Below, piece by piece: positions 52,951-61,624 of a DNA stretch of 64,000 nucleotides. The stretch comes from Bacteroidota bacterium (lineage in GTDB: Bacteria; Bacteroidota; Bacteroidia; Bacteroidales; VadinHA17). The stretch covers positions 28,168 to 92,167 of the forward strand of contig JAKQPD010000318.1 in NCBI GenBank assembly GCA_029564935.1. Direction: 5' to 3'. Each line of letters begins with the position of its first letter. The stretch's first letter is position 1. The translations under genes were made by a program, and so were the position numbers. A model generated the notes under the pieces. That model saw only the letters and a program-made list of their open reading frames with translations. It searched no databases and was not told the origin of the DNA.

Positions 52951-54117
52951 ATGAATAAGAAACATTTCTCTGACAAATTCTATGAGAAATACGGGAACAG
53001 GAATGAAAAGCCTGTTCTTTTTTTCTCACCCGGGAGAGTTAACCTTATCGGCGAACATACCGATTATAACGGCGGATATGTCTTCCCCTGTGCCCTCAAT
53101 TACGGTACCTACCTGCTTATACGAAAAACCGAAGGGAATAAATTAAAATTCAGCACTTTGAATTTTGACCATGACGAAGAAACAACTATTGACGGCCTGT
53201 TCAAAAACACAGGTAAAACATGGATAAATTATCCTCTCGGTGTGATTAATGAATTTCTGAAAAGAGGGAAAAAGATCAGCGGTCTTGAACTCCTTTATTA
53301 CGGTGATGTTCCAAACGGAGCAGGCCTCTCATCATCGGCTTCTATTGAAATTGTAACTGCAGTTGCCCTTAACGAATTGTTCAATGCAGGCTTTACTACG
53401 CTCGAACTTGTAAAGATGGGTCAGCTTGCTGAAAACGAATTCGTTGGAATGAACTGCGGTATAATGGATCAGTTTGCGGTAGGTTTCGGCAAAAAAGATC
53501 ATGCAATTTTCCTGAATTGTGATACTCTTGATTATGAAAATGTTCCTGTAATCCTGGATGATTTTTCGCTGATTATCACAAATACAAACAAAAGGCGTGG
53601 ACTAACCGGTTCAAAGTATAACGAAAGAAGAGCGGAATGTGAAAAAGCCGTTGAGCTTCTGCAGGCATACAAACCCATAAGAAACCTCAGTGAGCTGGTA
53701 ACAGGTGATCTGGATGTACTGGAGAAATATATCTCCGATCCTGTTGTAAGACGCAGGGCAAAGCATGTGATCAGCGAGAACGGAAGAGTAATTGAGGCTG
53801 TAAAAGTGCTGAAAGAAAACAATATTAAAAGATTCGGCGAATTAATGAACCTGTCGCACGACTCCCTGAAAGACGATTATGAAGTTACGGGCACAGAGCT
53901 CGACACACTTGTATATGAAGGGAGAAAACTACCCGGGGTGATAGGCACACGGATGACCGGGGCAGGCTTCGGTGGCTGCACAGTTTCAATTGTTTTGAAA
54001 GAAGAGGCAGAGAACTTCATGATCAAACTTGCCAAGGCATATACAATTAAAACAGGATTGGTGCCGGACTTCTACCAACCTGAAATTGGGAACGGAGCCG
54101 GTAAGCTCCAATATTGA
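52951..54117 (+). CDS. galK: Galactokinase
   Basis: SPGRVNLIGEHTDYNGGYVFPCAL, GDVPNGAGLSSSASIEIVTAVAL, GMNCGIMDQFAVGFG, GTRMTGAGFGGCTVSIV. Confidence 0.96.
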   Translation: MNKKHFSDKFYEKYGNRNEKPVLFFSPGRVNLIGEHTDYNGGYVFPCALNYGTYLLIRKTEGNKLKFSTLNFDHDEETTIDGLFKNTGKTWINYPLGVINEFLKRGKKISGLELLYYGDVPNGAGLSSSASIEIVTAVALNELFNAGFTTLELVKMGQLAENEFVGMNCGIMDQFAVGFGKKDHAIFLNCDTLDYENVPVILDDFSLIITNTNKRRGLTGSKYNERRAECEKAVELLQAYKPIRNLSELVTGDLDVLEKYISDPVVRRRAKHVISENGRVIEAVKVLKENNIKRFGELMNLSHDSLKDDYEVTGTELDTLVYEGRKLPGVIGTRMTGAGFGGCTVSIVLKEEAENFMIKLAKAYTIKTGLVPDFYQPEIGNGAGKLQY

Positions 54118-54127
54118 CCAGGCTGTA

Positions 54128-54195
54128 AAAGAAAAACGTATTAAAAAACGTATTAAAAAACGTATTAAAAAACGTATTTTAATACGTTTTTCTTT
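54128..54195. repeat. 12-nt tandem repeat (RAAAAACGTATT x4) forming the left side of a terminator-like hairpin
   Basis: Copies at 54131, 54143, 54155 and 54167, then tt, then AATACGTTTTTCTTT (54181-54195), which is perfectly complementary to AAAGAAAAACGTATT (54128-54142). Lies between convergent genes. Confidence 0.95.
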
Positions 54196-54198
54196 CCA

Positions 54199-57042
54199 TT
54201 ATTTACCTGATCTGAAATTTTTCGGATCTATATCCCTGACACAGCGGAACCCGACAGTTTCACTGCGGTCAAAGCCTGGTGATACAAGGAGCATTATCTG
54301 GGTTCTGTCGAGCGGCTGGGGGCCTCCCTCAATATACCAGGAACCGGACTCGGGATGGTAAAAGCTCCCTCCCCTGATAGATATGAAATAATTCGTACTG
54401 TTGAAGTACATATCACCTGTCATCTGCCATACATTCCCCACCATATCCAGTGCTCCATACGGGCTTTGTCCTTTCGTAAATGCATCAACAGGGGTTGGCC
54501 TGTCGAAAGCATTATTACAATTGGTGGCATGGAACTCATTACCCCAGGGCCATTTCCGTTTATCGGGGCCCTGTGCCGCCAGCTGCCACTCAGCTTCTGA
54601 TGGGAGCCTTTTTTCAGCCCACCGGGCATAAGCCACTGCATCCTCATAACTAATATATACAACCGGATACTTATCCTGCCCCTGTTTATACATACCAGAT
54701 ACCCAGTGCCTTAAGTACCGGGTTGTATCGGCTGGCCGGTAGCCTGTTCTCATGATGAATTCGTAATACTGAGCATTTGTGACAGGAAATTTGTCAATCA
54801 GGAAACTGTCTATCTGGAAAATCTTATTGCTGATGGCCGGGTAAGGAATGAAATTATCAGTCGGTGAAACCTCAAATGAAAAATTCCTTCCGGGAACAAG
54901 AACCATATCAGCGGGTATTTCAGCTGCAGGTACAGACCGCGTGATCCGGCTTATCAGCCATGGCTCCCCTCCTCTTACATTAATAACATTCTCATCGGCA
55001 AGCCTTTCGTTAACAATAAGCTGGATCACCAGCTTTCCTTCATAATAACCGAAAAGGTTCCTGACGCTTACAATTGTATCGCTTATAACCTTCAACTCTT
55101 TCTTTTCTGCTTTGTAAGAAGGATTACCTTTCCACAAAACGAGCTTCCCGGATCCGGGGTAATTAATCTTTACCGAATCACCATTTATCAGCTCAGACCT
55201 GAGAATTTCGGGAAATTCAGCAATGCAATCAACAGAACCTTCCTTTCTTGTTCCGCTCCAATCAGAAGGCCAGCCTTCAGTTTTCACCGGTATCATAGTC
55301 TTTCCGTTAACCGGCCCGGGAATCAGATTCTCGTGGTTCCAGAGTGAGACATAGTGCCTGCCTTGCCGTACCGGCACCTGAAAAAGCTTTCCTGAAAATC
55401 CTTCCTGCCTGAGATTAAGGACAGTATAAATAGTTTTTTCTCCTGACTGCCATCTGTTAACAAAAATATTATCGGTCGCAGTTTCGATCAGGGGTGTCCA
55501 GTTCTTATCCAGGAATGCATCATTATTCTGCCTGAGGATGAAAGTGGTCCGTGCAAGATAATCCATATCGGCCCTGAAATCGTCGTTCCTTCCTCCCGGA
55601 CGGAACATATTTAGTTCTGTACCGTAACCATTAAAAAACGAAATTGCAGTTTCGCGGTGTATCAGGTCCTCTCCCACGTCGCAGACCCTGAAAATGGCAA
55701 AATCCGGTTTAATTAGTTTATTAAGATTCAGTTCGGGACTTAAGAATATTGCGTTATGGACCCGTCCGGAGATAATTCCCGGCATATCTTTTACAACAGC
55801 CATTCCTTCTGAAAACATTACAACGCCTTTTCTGACACTGTCAGCAGCCGCCTGCAGTTCATAGCTCGAGTTCCCTCTTGTATCAAGTACAACACCATCG
55901 GCATCAGTTTCTTTAATCAGCTTCGCCATTCCCCTGTAATGATCTTCCTTCCTTGTACTGTTATCCCATGGATTATAAGCTATAAAGAAGCGTGTGCCGT
56001 ATGAATGTGACAACTTTACAAAATTACCCAGCTGGGCAATACCACCGGGAAGATCCCTGTACAAATCCCACTGATTTCTCCTGTCGAGGCCGAGACGCGG
56101 CCATGTAGGCCATATCCCGTAAACATCGATCTTCCCGAAATCCTGTATCCCAGTCTTCAGAAGCTCCGGATATGTGTATTTACCTGTAAGCCTGTCATAA
56201 AATTCCCTGTCCCATGCCATCTGAAGTATTATAAGGTAGGATTCCCTTATCCAGGTAAGGTCATTCCGCTCATATAGTTTGTAATCAAATTTACTAATGT
56301 CATATAAATACTTATCTCTGAATACCTTGCGGATTCCATCCTGCCAGGTTCCCTTGTAAAGTGAGGTGTACATCGTATATGTTACAGATGATCCGGGAAC
56401 TAACAAGGTCTCATACCTTTTTCTAATGGCTCCATCTGTTTTGGTCCTGCGTGTAAGTCCGCATAATGATTGTTCATGGCCTGCTGAAAATGAAGAATAA
56501 CCAAGTTCCCAGGCATTATCCGGCAGAATCACCCTGACAGGCCTGTAACCGGGACGGAAAAGACAGGCTCTGGCAAGGCCGGCCGGACCATGACCGGTTA
56601 TATATACTGAAGATTTATCCTCACCATAGGGAACAACATTGCTGACAATAAGGGTATCGGAACCTGTGTTTTTAAATATTATACCGCATGCCCAGTCAGG
56701 ATCTCCGGCATCAGGCAGCCGGAAAGTGATCTTCAGGGTACCATCAACAGTCTGTGAGAAAACAGAGTCATTCTTAACAGCTTCATAATCAGCTGATGTA
56801 CAATATCTGCCGTTAAGAAGAAAACTGAACAGCGGCCTGGGTGCTTCCAGATTTATTGTTGAATTGTCTGCAAGGTATATCCTGCCGGTAATCAGACCGC
56901 GGGTCGCCTCAATGCCAATCTGCTCTATCCCCTGAGCAAAAGCCTGGTTTACTGTAAATAACAATATAATGCAGCAATTCCTTAGAATAATTGCGGTTTT
57001 TCCTGTCAGGGATGAAATAATGTTCGACATAAAACGCAGCAA
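54199..57042 (-). CDS. Large secreted protein: TIM-barrel glycosidase-like N-terminal region + C-terminal SUMF1/formylglycine-generating-enzyme-like domain
   Basis: C-terminal MVLVPGRNFSFE...FPVTNAQYYEFIMRTGYRPADTTRYLRHW...YPVVYISYEDAVAYARWAEKRLPSEAEWQLAAQG...VGNVWQMTGD...IRGGSFY...VGFRCVRD (SUMF1 signature). N-terminal IDVYGIWPTWPRLGLDRRNQWDLYRDLPGG...RFFIAYNPWDN...DGVVLDTRG is barrel-like. Confidence 0.82.
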   Translation of the reverse strand: MLRFMSNIISSLTGKTAIILRNCCIILLFTVNQAFAQGIEQIGIEATRGLITGRIYLADNSTINLEAPRPLFSFLLNGRYCTSADYEAVKNDSVFSQTVDGTLKITFRLPDAGDPDWACGIIFKNTGSDTLIVSNVVPYGEDKSSVYITGHGPAGLARACLFRPGYRPVRVILPDNAWELGYSSFSAGHEQSLCGLTRRTKTDGAIRKRYETLLVPGSSVTYTMYTSLYKGTWQDGIRKVFRDKYLYDISKFDYKLYERNDLTWIRESYLIILQMAWDREFYDRLTGKYTYPELLKTGIQDFGKIDVYGIWPTWPRLGLDRRNQWDLYRDLPGGIAQLGNFVKLSHSYGTRFFIAYNPWDNSTRKEDHYRGMAKLIKETDADGVVLDTRGNSSYELQAAADSVRKGVVMFSEGMAVVKDMPGIISGRVHNAIFLSPELNLNKLIKPDFAIFRVCDVGEDLIHRETAISFFNGYGTELNMFRPGGRNDDFRADMDYLARTTFILRQNNDAFLDKNWTPLIETATDNIFVNRWQSGEKTIYTVLNLRQEGFSGKLFQVPVRQGRHYVSLWNHENLIPGPVNGKTMIPVKTEGWPSDWSGTRKEGSVDCIAEFPEILRSELINGDSVKINYPGSGKLVLWKGNPSYKAEKKELKVISDTIVSVRNLFGYYEGKLVIQLIVNERLADENVINVRGGEPWLISRITRSVPAAEIPADMVLVPGRNFSFEVSPTDNFIPYPAISNKIFQIDSFLIDKFPVTNAQYYEFIMRTGYRPADTTRYLRHWVSGMYKQGQDKYPVVYISYEDAVAYARWAEKRLPSEAEWQLAAQGPDKRKWPWGNEFHATNCNNAFDRPTPVDAFTKGQSPYGALDMVGNVWQMTGDMYFNSTNYFISIRGGSFYHPESGSWYIEGGPQPLDRTQIMLLVSPGFDRSETVGFRCVRDIDPKNFRSGK

Positions 57043-57177
57043 ATCTGTATTTATAAAAAGCTAATTAACAGATAAAAAATTTCACCATTAATATACTTGA
57101 ATAATATAACATAACGTTAATGAAAAAATTGTTTTTTGTCTGAAAAAGTACTAAAAATCAACATGCTGATCTAAGGA

Positions 57178-57209
57178 TTTGTTTTGTTGGGTAAAAATTT
57201 GTATTTTTA
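57178..57209 (+). promoter_or_regulatory. Candidate Bacteroidota promoter TTTG-N20-TATTTTTA
   Basis: -33-like TTTG at 57178-57181, -7-like TATTTTTA at 57202-57209 (one mismatch to TAnnTTTG), upstream of the ORF at 57237. Confidence 0.4.
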
Positions 57210-57236
57210 GCAATCTTTTCTGATCCAGATAAAAGG

Positions 57237-57449
57237 ATGTGTGAAACTGTCAGGATAATAAAGTATTTTGCATTGTTTATTTTCATTGCAATGCTTACCA
57301 GCTGTGCACCTTCGAAGCAGAATCCCTATTATAAGAAGAGGGCTGATGCATCCAAGGTAAACACTTCCCAGCTTGGGAGAAACCGCTATTATTTCTCATC
57401 GGGGTATCAGAAAAAGCTTGTCAAAAGCTATAAGAAGAGAAAATTCTAG
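57237..57449 (+). CDS. Small lipoprotein with basic C-terminus
   Basis: 70 aa, lipobox LTSCAPSK, tail KKLVKSYKKRKF. Confidence 0.65.
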   Translation: MCETVRIIKYFALFIFIAMLTSCAPSKQNPYYKKRADASKVNTSQLGRNRYYFSSGYQKKLVKSYKKRKF

Positions 57450-57451
57450 GA

Positions 57452-58219
57452 TCAGTCATCACAAATAAAGCTGAGGCCATCGTAAGCAAGACATATTCCT
57501 GGAGGAAGCTCGCGGCTCACTTCGCTGTGCAACCCCATCTGATGGCTTATATGTGTAATAAATGCTTTCCGGGGTGAAATTTCCCTTATGAAATCGATCG
57601 CTTCCCGAAGACTGAAATGGGATATGTGTTTTTCTTTCCTCAGCGCATTGATAACCAGATATTTCACACCAAACAGTTTTTCCCTGCTCTCCTGGGGAAC
57701 ATAGTTTGCATCGGTTATGTAAGCAAAATTCCCGATCCTGAATCCGTATATCTCAAGATGAAGGTGACGTACCCTTATTGGTATAATTTCGATCCCTTTG
57801 ATCCTGAATCCATAACCGTCAATATTGTTTAATCTCATTTTAGGTATGCCCGGGTACTGATATTCAGCAAAAACGTAAGAGAATTCGCTTTTTATGGCTT
57901 TCTGAACCCGTTCTTCGGCAAAAATGTCGATCGCATCCTGGCTTTTATAATTGAATGCCCTCACGTCGTCCATTCCTGCAATATGGTCCTTATGTTCATG
58001 TGTAAGGATGATTGCATCCAGTCTTTTTACATTTTCCCTGAGCATCTGCTGGCGGAAATCCGGACCGGCATCAATAAGCAACACGGTTCTGTCAATTTCA
58101 ATCAGTGCAGATGTCCGCAGACGCTTATCGTGCTGATCTTCAGATAAACATGTTTTGCATTCACAGGCAATCACCGGAACACCCTGAGATGTCCCCGTAC
58201 CTAAAAAAGTGATTTTCAC
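57452..58219 (-). CDS. MBL-fold metallo-hydrolase (PhnP/RNase Z-like)
   Basis: FLGTGTSQGVPVIACECKTC, ILTHEHKDHIAGMDDVRAF, AYITDANYV, FITHISHQMG. Confidence 0.93.
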   Translation of the reverse strand: MKITFLGTGTSQGVPVIACECKTCLSEDQHDKRLRTSALIEIDRTVLLIDAGPDFRQQMLRENVKRLDAIILTHEHKDHIAGMDDVRAFNYKSQDAIDIFAEERVQKAIKSEFSYVFAEYQYPGIPKMRLNNIDGYGFRIKGIEIIPIRVRHLHLEIYGFRIGNFAYITDANYVPQESREKLFGVKYLVINALRKEKHISHFSLREAIDFIREISPRKAFITHISHQMGLHSEVSRELPPGICLAYDGLSFICDD

Positions 58220-58337
58220 AATTGATCAATTTGCAGACAAACCTATATTAAAATTCAATAGTACCAAACAGGACATGATATTTTTTGCATCGGCACAGTT
58301 ACTTCATATTTTACTATATTTGATAAACTTCTGAACA

Positions 58338-59036
58338 GTGAAAGGACGATTATATCTTATTCCGGTTACACTTGGGGGAAATGATTTCTCATCGGTCATC
58401 CCCGAAAAGGTTCTCAGCATAACAAAACAGTTAAGGTTCTTTATTGTTGAAGAGATAAGAAGTGCAAGAAGGTTTCTGAGGCTTATTGATAAAAACTTCC
58501 CCATTGATGATTGTAGTTTTTCAGAACTTAATGAGCATACCCGCGAAGATGACATAAGTCAGTTCCTTGAGCCTCTGATGAATGGCACAGATATAGGTCT
58601 GATGAGTGAGGCCGGGCTGCCGGGGATTGCTGATCCCGGATCAAACCTGATCGCTGTTGCGCACAGAAAGAACATAAGAATAGTACCGTTGTCAGGACCT
58701 TCATCTATAATACTTGCGTTAACAGCCTCCGGATGCAACGGTCAGAACTTTACTTTTCACGGATATCTTCCGGTCAAACCACAGGAGCGTGCTTCATGCA
58801 TAAAAGAAATCGAAAAGAAGGCTCACGAAGGTTATGCCCAGATATTTATGGAAACACCTTACAGGAATTCGCGTATGCTGGAGACACTTTTATCTGTCTG
58901 TAACAGCAAAACCCTGCTTTGTATAGCGGCAGATATCAGCCTTCCATCAGAATTCATCAGGACTATGAGAATTTCTGAATGGAAAGCTGACAAACCCGAT
59001 CTTGATAACAGGTTAGTTGTATATGTTATGCAATAG
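58338..59036 (+). CDS. RsmI-like SAM-dependent methyltransferase (tetrapyrrole methylase fold)
   Basis: LYLIPVTLG, IGLMSEAGLPGIADPGSNLIAVAH, PLSGPSSIILALTASGCNGQNFTFHGYLP, METPYRNSRMLETLL. Confidence 0.9.
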   Translation: MKGRLYLIPVTLGGNDFSSVIPEKVLSITKQLRFFIVEEIRSARRFLRLIDKNFPIDDCSFSELNEHTREDDISQFLEPLMNGTDIGLMSEAGLPGIADPGSNLIAVAHRKNIRIVPLSGPSSIILALTASGCNGQNFTFHGYLPVKPQERASCIKEIEKKAHEGYAQIFMETPYRNSRMLETLLSVCNSKTLLCIAADISLPSEFIRTMRISEWKADKPDLDNRLVVYVMQ

Positions 59037-59041
59037 AAATA

Positions 59042-59542
59042 CTACTTTCCGGCGTACGGTGCAATACTGTCAAGCTTGACCTCAAAGAGAAGAGGAGTAT
59101 ATGCCGACATATAATAACCTGAGTTCCCGTAGCCAAGAAAAGAAGGTATAAGCAACTTGGCAGTTCCACCTTCCTTCATGTACATAACACCTTCATCGAA
59201 TCCCGGAATAACATAACTTTCTCCAACCGGGAATGCGAACAGGTCGCCTCCAACATTGGTGTCAAACTTCGTACCGTCAAGGAAATAACCGGTATATGTA
59301 ACAAAAGCTGTATCCTTTGCCACAGGCTTTTCACCAGTGCCCACTGTAACGTCAAGATAATATAATCCACTCTCTTTCAACTCAAAAGCAAGTTCGGGGT
59401 GCTGATTCAGATAATTCAATATCTCTTCCTTTTCTTCCTTCTCATATTTTTTTGTAAGGTCACAGGAAGAAAGCATTATCATTATCAATCCCGTAAATAA
59501 AAAACCTTTAATTAAATTGTTCATCTTTATCATCATTTTCAA
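59042..59542 (-). CDS. FKBP-type peptidyl-prolyl isomerase lipoprotein
   Basis: Lipobox MLSSCDLTKK; DTAFVTYTGYFLDGTKFDTNVGGDLFAFPVGESYVIPGFDEGVMYMKEGGTAKLLIPSFLGYGNSGY. Confidence 0.92.
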   Translation of the reverse strand: MKMMIKMNNLIKGFLFTGLIMIMLSSCDLTKKYEKEEKEEILNYLNQHPELAFELKESGLYYLDVTVGTGEKPVAKDTAFVTYTGYFLDGTKFDTNVGGDLFAFPVGESYVIPGFDEGVMYMKEGGTAKLLIPSFLGYGNSGYYMSAYTPLLFEVKLDSIAPYAGK

Positions 59543-59554
59543 AAATTAATTATT

Positions 59555-60067
59555 TCAGTTGTTTAAAATTCTTACTTCATATACAATTACTGACCTGGCC
59601 GGTATTTTATTACCGTCGCCTTTAAGGCCATAAGCCAGGTAAGGAGGAATAATGAAAACCGCTTCTCCTCCCGGTTTCAGCATTTTCAATCCCTGATCCA
59701 GTCCGGGAACCATTTCACTTCTTCCGATAATCAGTTCTTCCGGTCCTGACTCTTCCGATGAATAACATTTTGTACCATCAAGAAGCGAACAGGTATATTC
59801 CATAACTATCTTCTGGTTATTTGACAGAAAATCACCGCGTCCCCCCGAAATGATCTGGTACCACAATCCTGTTTGTGATTCCGTCATCTCAAGATCTCTT
59901 CTTTCAATATAACCTTCTATCCTCTCCCTGTCTTTCCGGACAAGATACCTGTTCAGATCTGCCAGCTCTTTTCTCCCGGGAGGCTGAACGTTCTTTTGTT
60001 CCGGAGCCTGTCTGCACGAAAAAAAAGATATAATAAATAACGTAATAACTAAAACTCTTATTATCAT
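59555..60067 (-). CDS. FKBP-type peptidyl-prolyl isomerase lipoprotein (second copy)
   Basis: Lipobox ISFFSCRQAP; VMEYTCSLLDGTKCYSSEESGPEELIIGRSEMVPGLDQGLKMLKPGGEAVFIIPPYLAYGLKGDGNKIP. Confidence 0.9.
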   Translation of the reverse strand: MIIRVLVITLFIISFFSCRQAPEQKNVQPPGRKELADLNRYLVRKDRERIEGYIERRDLEMTESQTGLWYQIISGGRGDFLSNNQKIVMEYTCSLLDGTKCYSSEESGPEELIIGRSEMVPGLDQGLKMLKPGGEAVFIIPPYLAYGLKGDGNKIPARSVIVYEVRILNN

Positions 60068-60071
60068 TTCC

Positions 60072-61097
60072 TTATTTATTCCCGTTCAGGCTTCTGAAAT
60101 TTTCCTTAAGGATCTTCAAAAAATAAGCAATTGAATTTTCAAGCGAATCCCTGTATTCACCTCCTGATGCATTCATATGTCCGCCCCCCGAAAAAAAATC
60201 CGATGCAAATTTGTTTGACGGAAAATTACCTGTGGAACGGAATGAAAGCTTTACAAAACCTTCCTTCTCGACAAAGAATGCCGAGAAAATTATCCCTTTT
60301 ATTGAAAGGGGAAGGTTTACAAATCCTTCAGTATCGCCCTTTACATATTTATAATCATCGAGATCAGCCCGGGTAAGCCATATATAAGCTGTCTGATACT
60401 CAGGCAGTACGACCATTCTTTCATTCAGAGCGAATCCCTGAAGTCTTAATCTGTTCTCGGAGAAATTATTGTAAACGAGATTAAGAATTCTTTCTTTTTC
60501 GATACCAGTATCGAGTAAATCAGCAACGATCCTTAAAGTGCGACTCGTATATGATCCATATTCAAAATTACCTGTATCGGTAATGATCCCCACATAAATT
60601 GCCTCACTGTAAGGTTTGCTGCGGAAAGGGTTACCGTTCATTTCTGTGATCAGTTCATGAACAAGCTCGGCAGTTGAACAGTAGCCGGAATCAGAAATTT
60701 CAAAATCTGCAAAACCTTTCGGATCGAGATGATGGTCGATAATTATTTTTACAGTTCCTGATCCGGTAACAAGATCTTCCATTTCTCCAAGCCTGTCAGG
60801 CTGATTGAAGTCAAGCATCACTATAAGATCTGCTGCCTCAACAAGCTTTCTGCACTTTTCCCTCTGGCGGATATATACATGAATAAGATCCGACCCCTCC
60901 ATCCATCTGAGGAATTCCTGGAGATTATTTGGAGAGATCATTGTTACATTCTTGCCTGAGGAGACCAGATAATGATAAAGCGCAAGCTGTGAACCAATTG
61001 CATCACCATCAGGATTTATGTGACTGATCAGCAAGATGTTATCTGAGTTGAAAAAATGTTCAGATAATCTTTTTGTATATTTGTATAAATCAGGCAT
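60072..61097 (-). CDS. DHH-family phosphoesterase (NrnA-like bifunctional oligoribonuclease/PAP phosphatase)
   Basis: LLISHINPDGDAIGSQLALYHYL, IVMLDFNQPDRLG, IIIDHHLDP, GGGHMNASGGEYRDSLE. Confidence 0.93.
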   Translation of the reverse strand: MPDLYKYTKRLSEHFFNSDNILLISHINPDGDAIGSQLALYHYLVSSGKNVTMISPNNLQEFLRWMEGSDLIHVYIRQREKCRKLVEAADLIVMLDFNQPDRLGEMEDLVTGSGTVKIIIDHHLDPKGFADFEISDSGYCSTAELVHELITEMNGNPFRSKPYSEAIYVGIITDTGNFEYGSYTSRTLRIVADLLDTGIEKERILNLVYNNFSENRLRLQGFALNERMVVLPEYQTAYIWLTRADLDDYKYVKGDTEGFVNLPLSIKGIIFSAFFVEKEGFVKLSFRSTGNFPSNKFASDFFSGGGHMNASGGEYRDSLENSIAYFLKILKENFRSLNGNK

Positions 61098-61183
61098 CTT
61101 TGCTCCTCATAATTTAAGGGCGTAAAGATAAGCAATATTCCCGATTAGAAGCGCCGGAAGTACAATTACGAAAAAGGCAAAAA

Positions 61184-61603
61184 ATGAATGGTGATCTGAC
61201 ATTTGCTATTATAAAACCCAATGCCGTAAGGACAGGCAAGTCCGGACCGATCCTGGCTATGATAAATGAAGCCGGCTTTGAGATCACGGGTTTAAAAATG
61301 ATTATGCTTACCACACAGCAGGCTGAAAATTTTTATGATGAACACAGAGACAAGCCCTTTTTTGAGGGGTTGATCGAGTTCATGACTTCGGGACCGGTAA
61401 TTGTTATGATACTCAGACGTGAAAATGCAGTAGAGGAATTCAGGAACCTTCTCGGCAATACCGATCCTGAAAAAGCTGAACCGGGAACTATACGGAAAAT
61501 ATATGCCATATCTGTAAGGATGAATGCGGTTCATGGCTCCGAAAGTGACGAAAGTGCACGGAGAGAAGCTGATTTCTTCTTCTCAGACATAGAAAGATTC
61601 TAA
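61184..61603 (+). CDS. ndk: Nucleoside-diphosphate kinase
   Basis: LTFAIIKPNAVRTGKSGPILAMINEAGFEITGLKM, HRDKPFFEGLIEFMTSGPVIVMILRRENAVEEFR, active-site MNAVHGSESDESARREADFFF. Confidence 0.96.
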   Translation: MNGDLTFAIIKPNAVRTGKSGPILAMINEAGFEITGLKMIMLTTQQAENFYDEHRDKPFFEGLIEFMTSGPVIVMILRRENAVEEFRNLLGNTDPEKAEPGTIRKIYAISVRMNAVHGSESDESARREADFFFSDIERF

Positions 61604-61624
61604 AAATACCGATCTCATATTATT

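Noticed and set aside
54029-54361. ORF 54029-54361(+) with KRIKKRIKKRIKKRI repeats
   Set aside because: Out of frame within galK's 3' end; the repeats are the 12-nt hairpin expansion, not a real basic protein.
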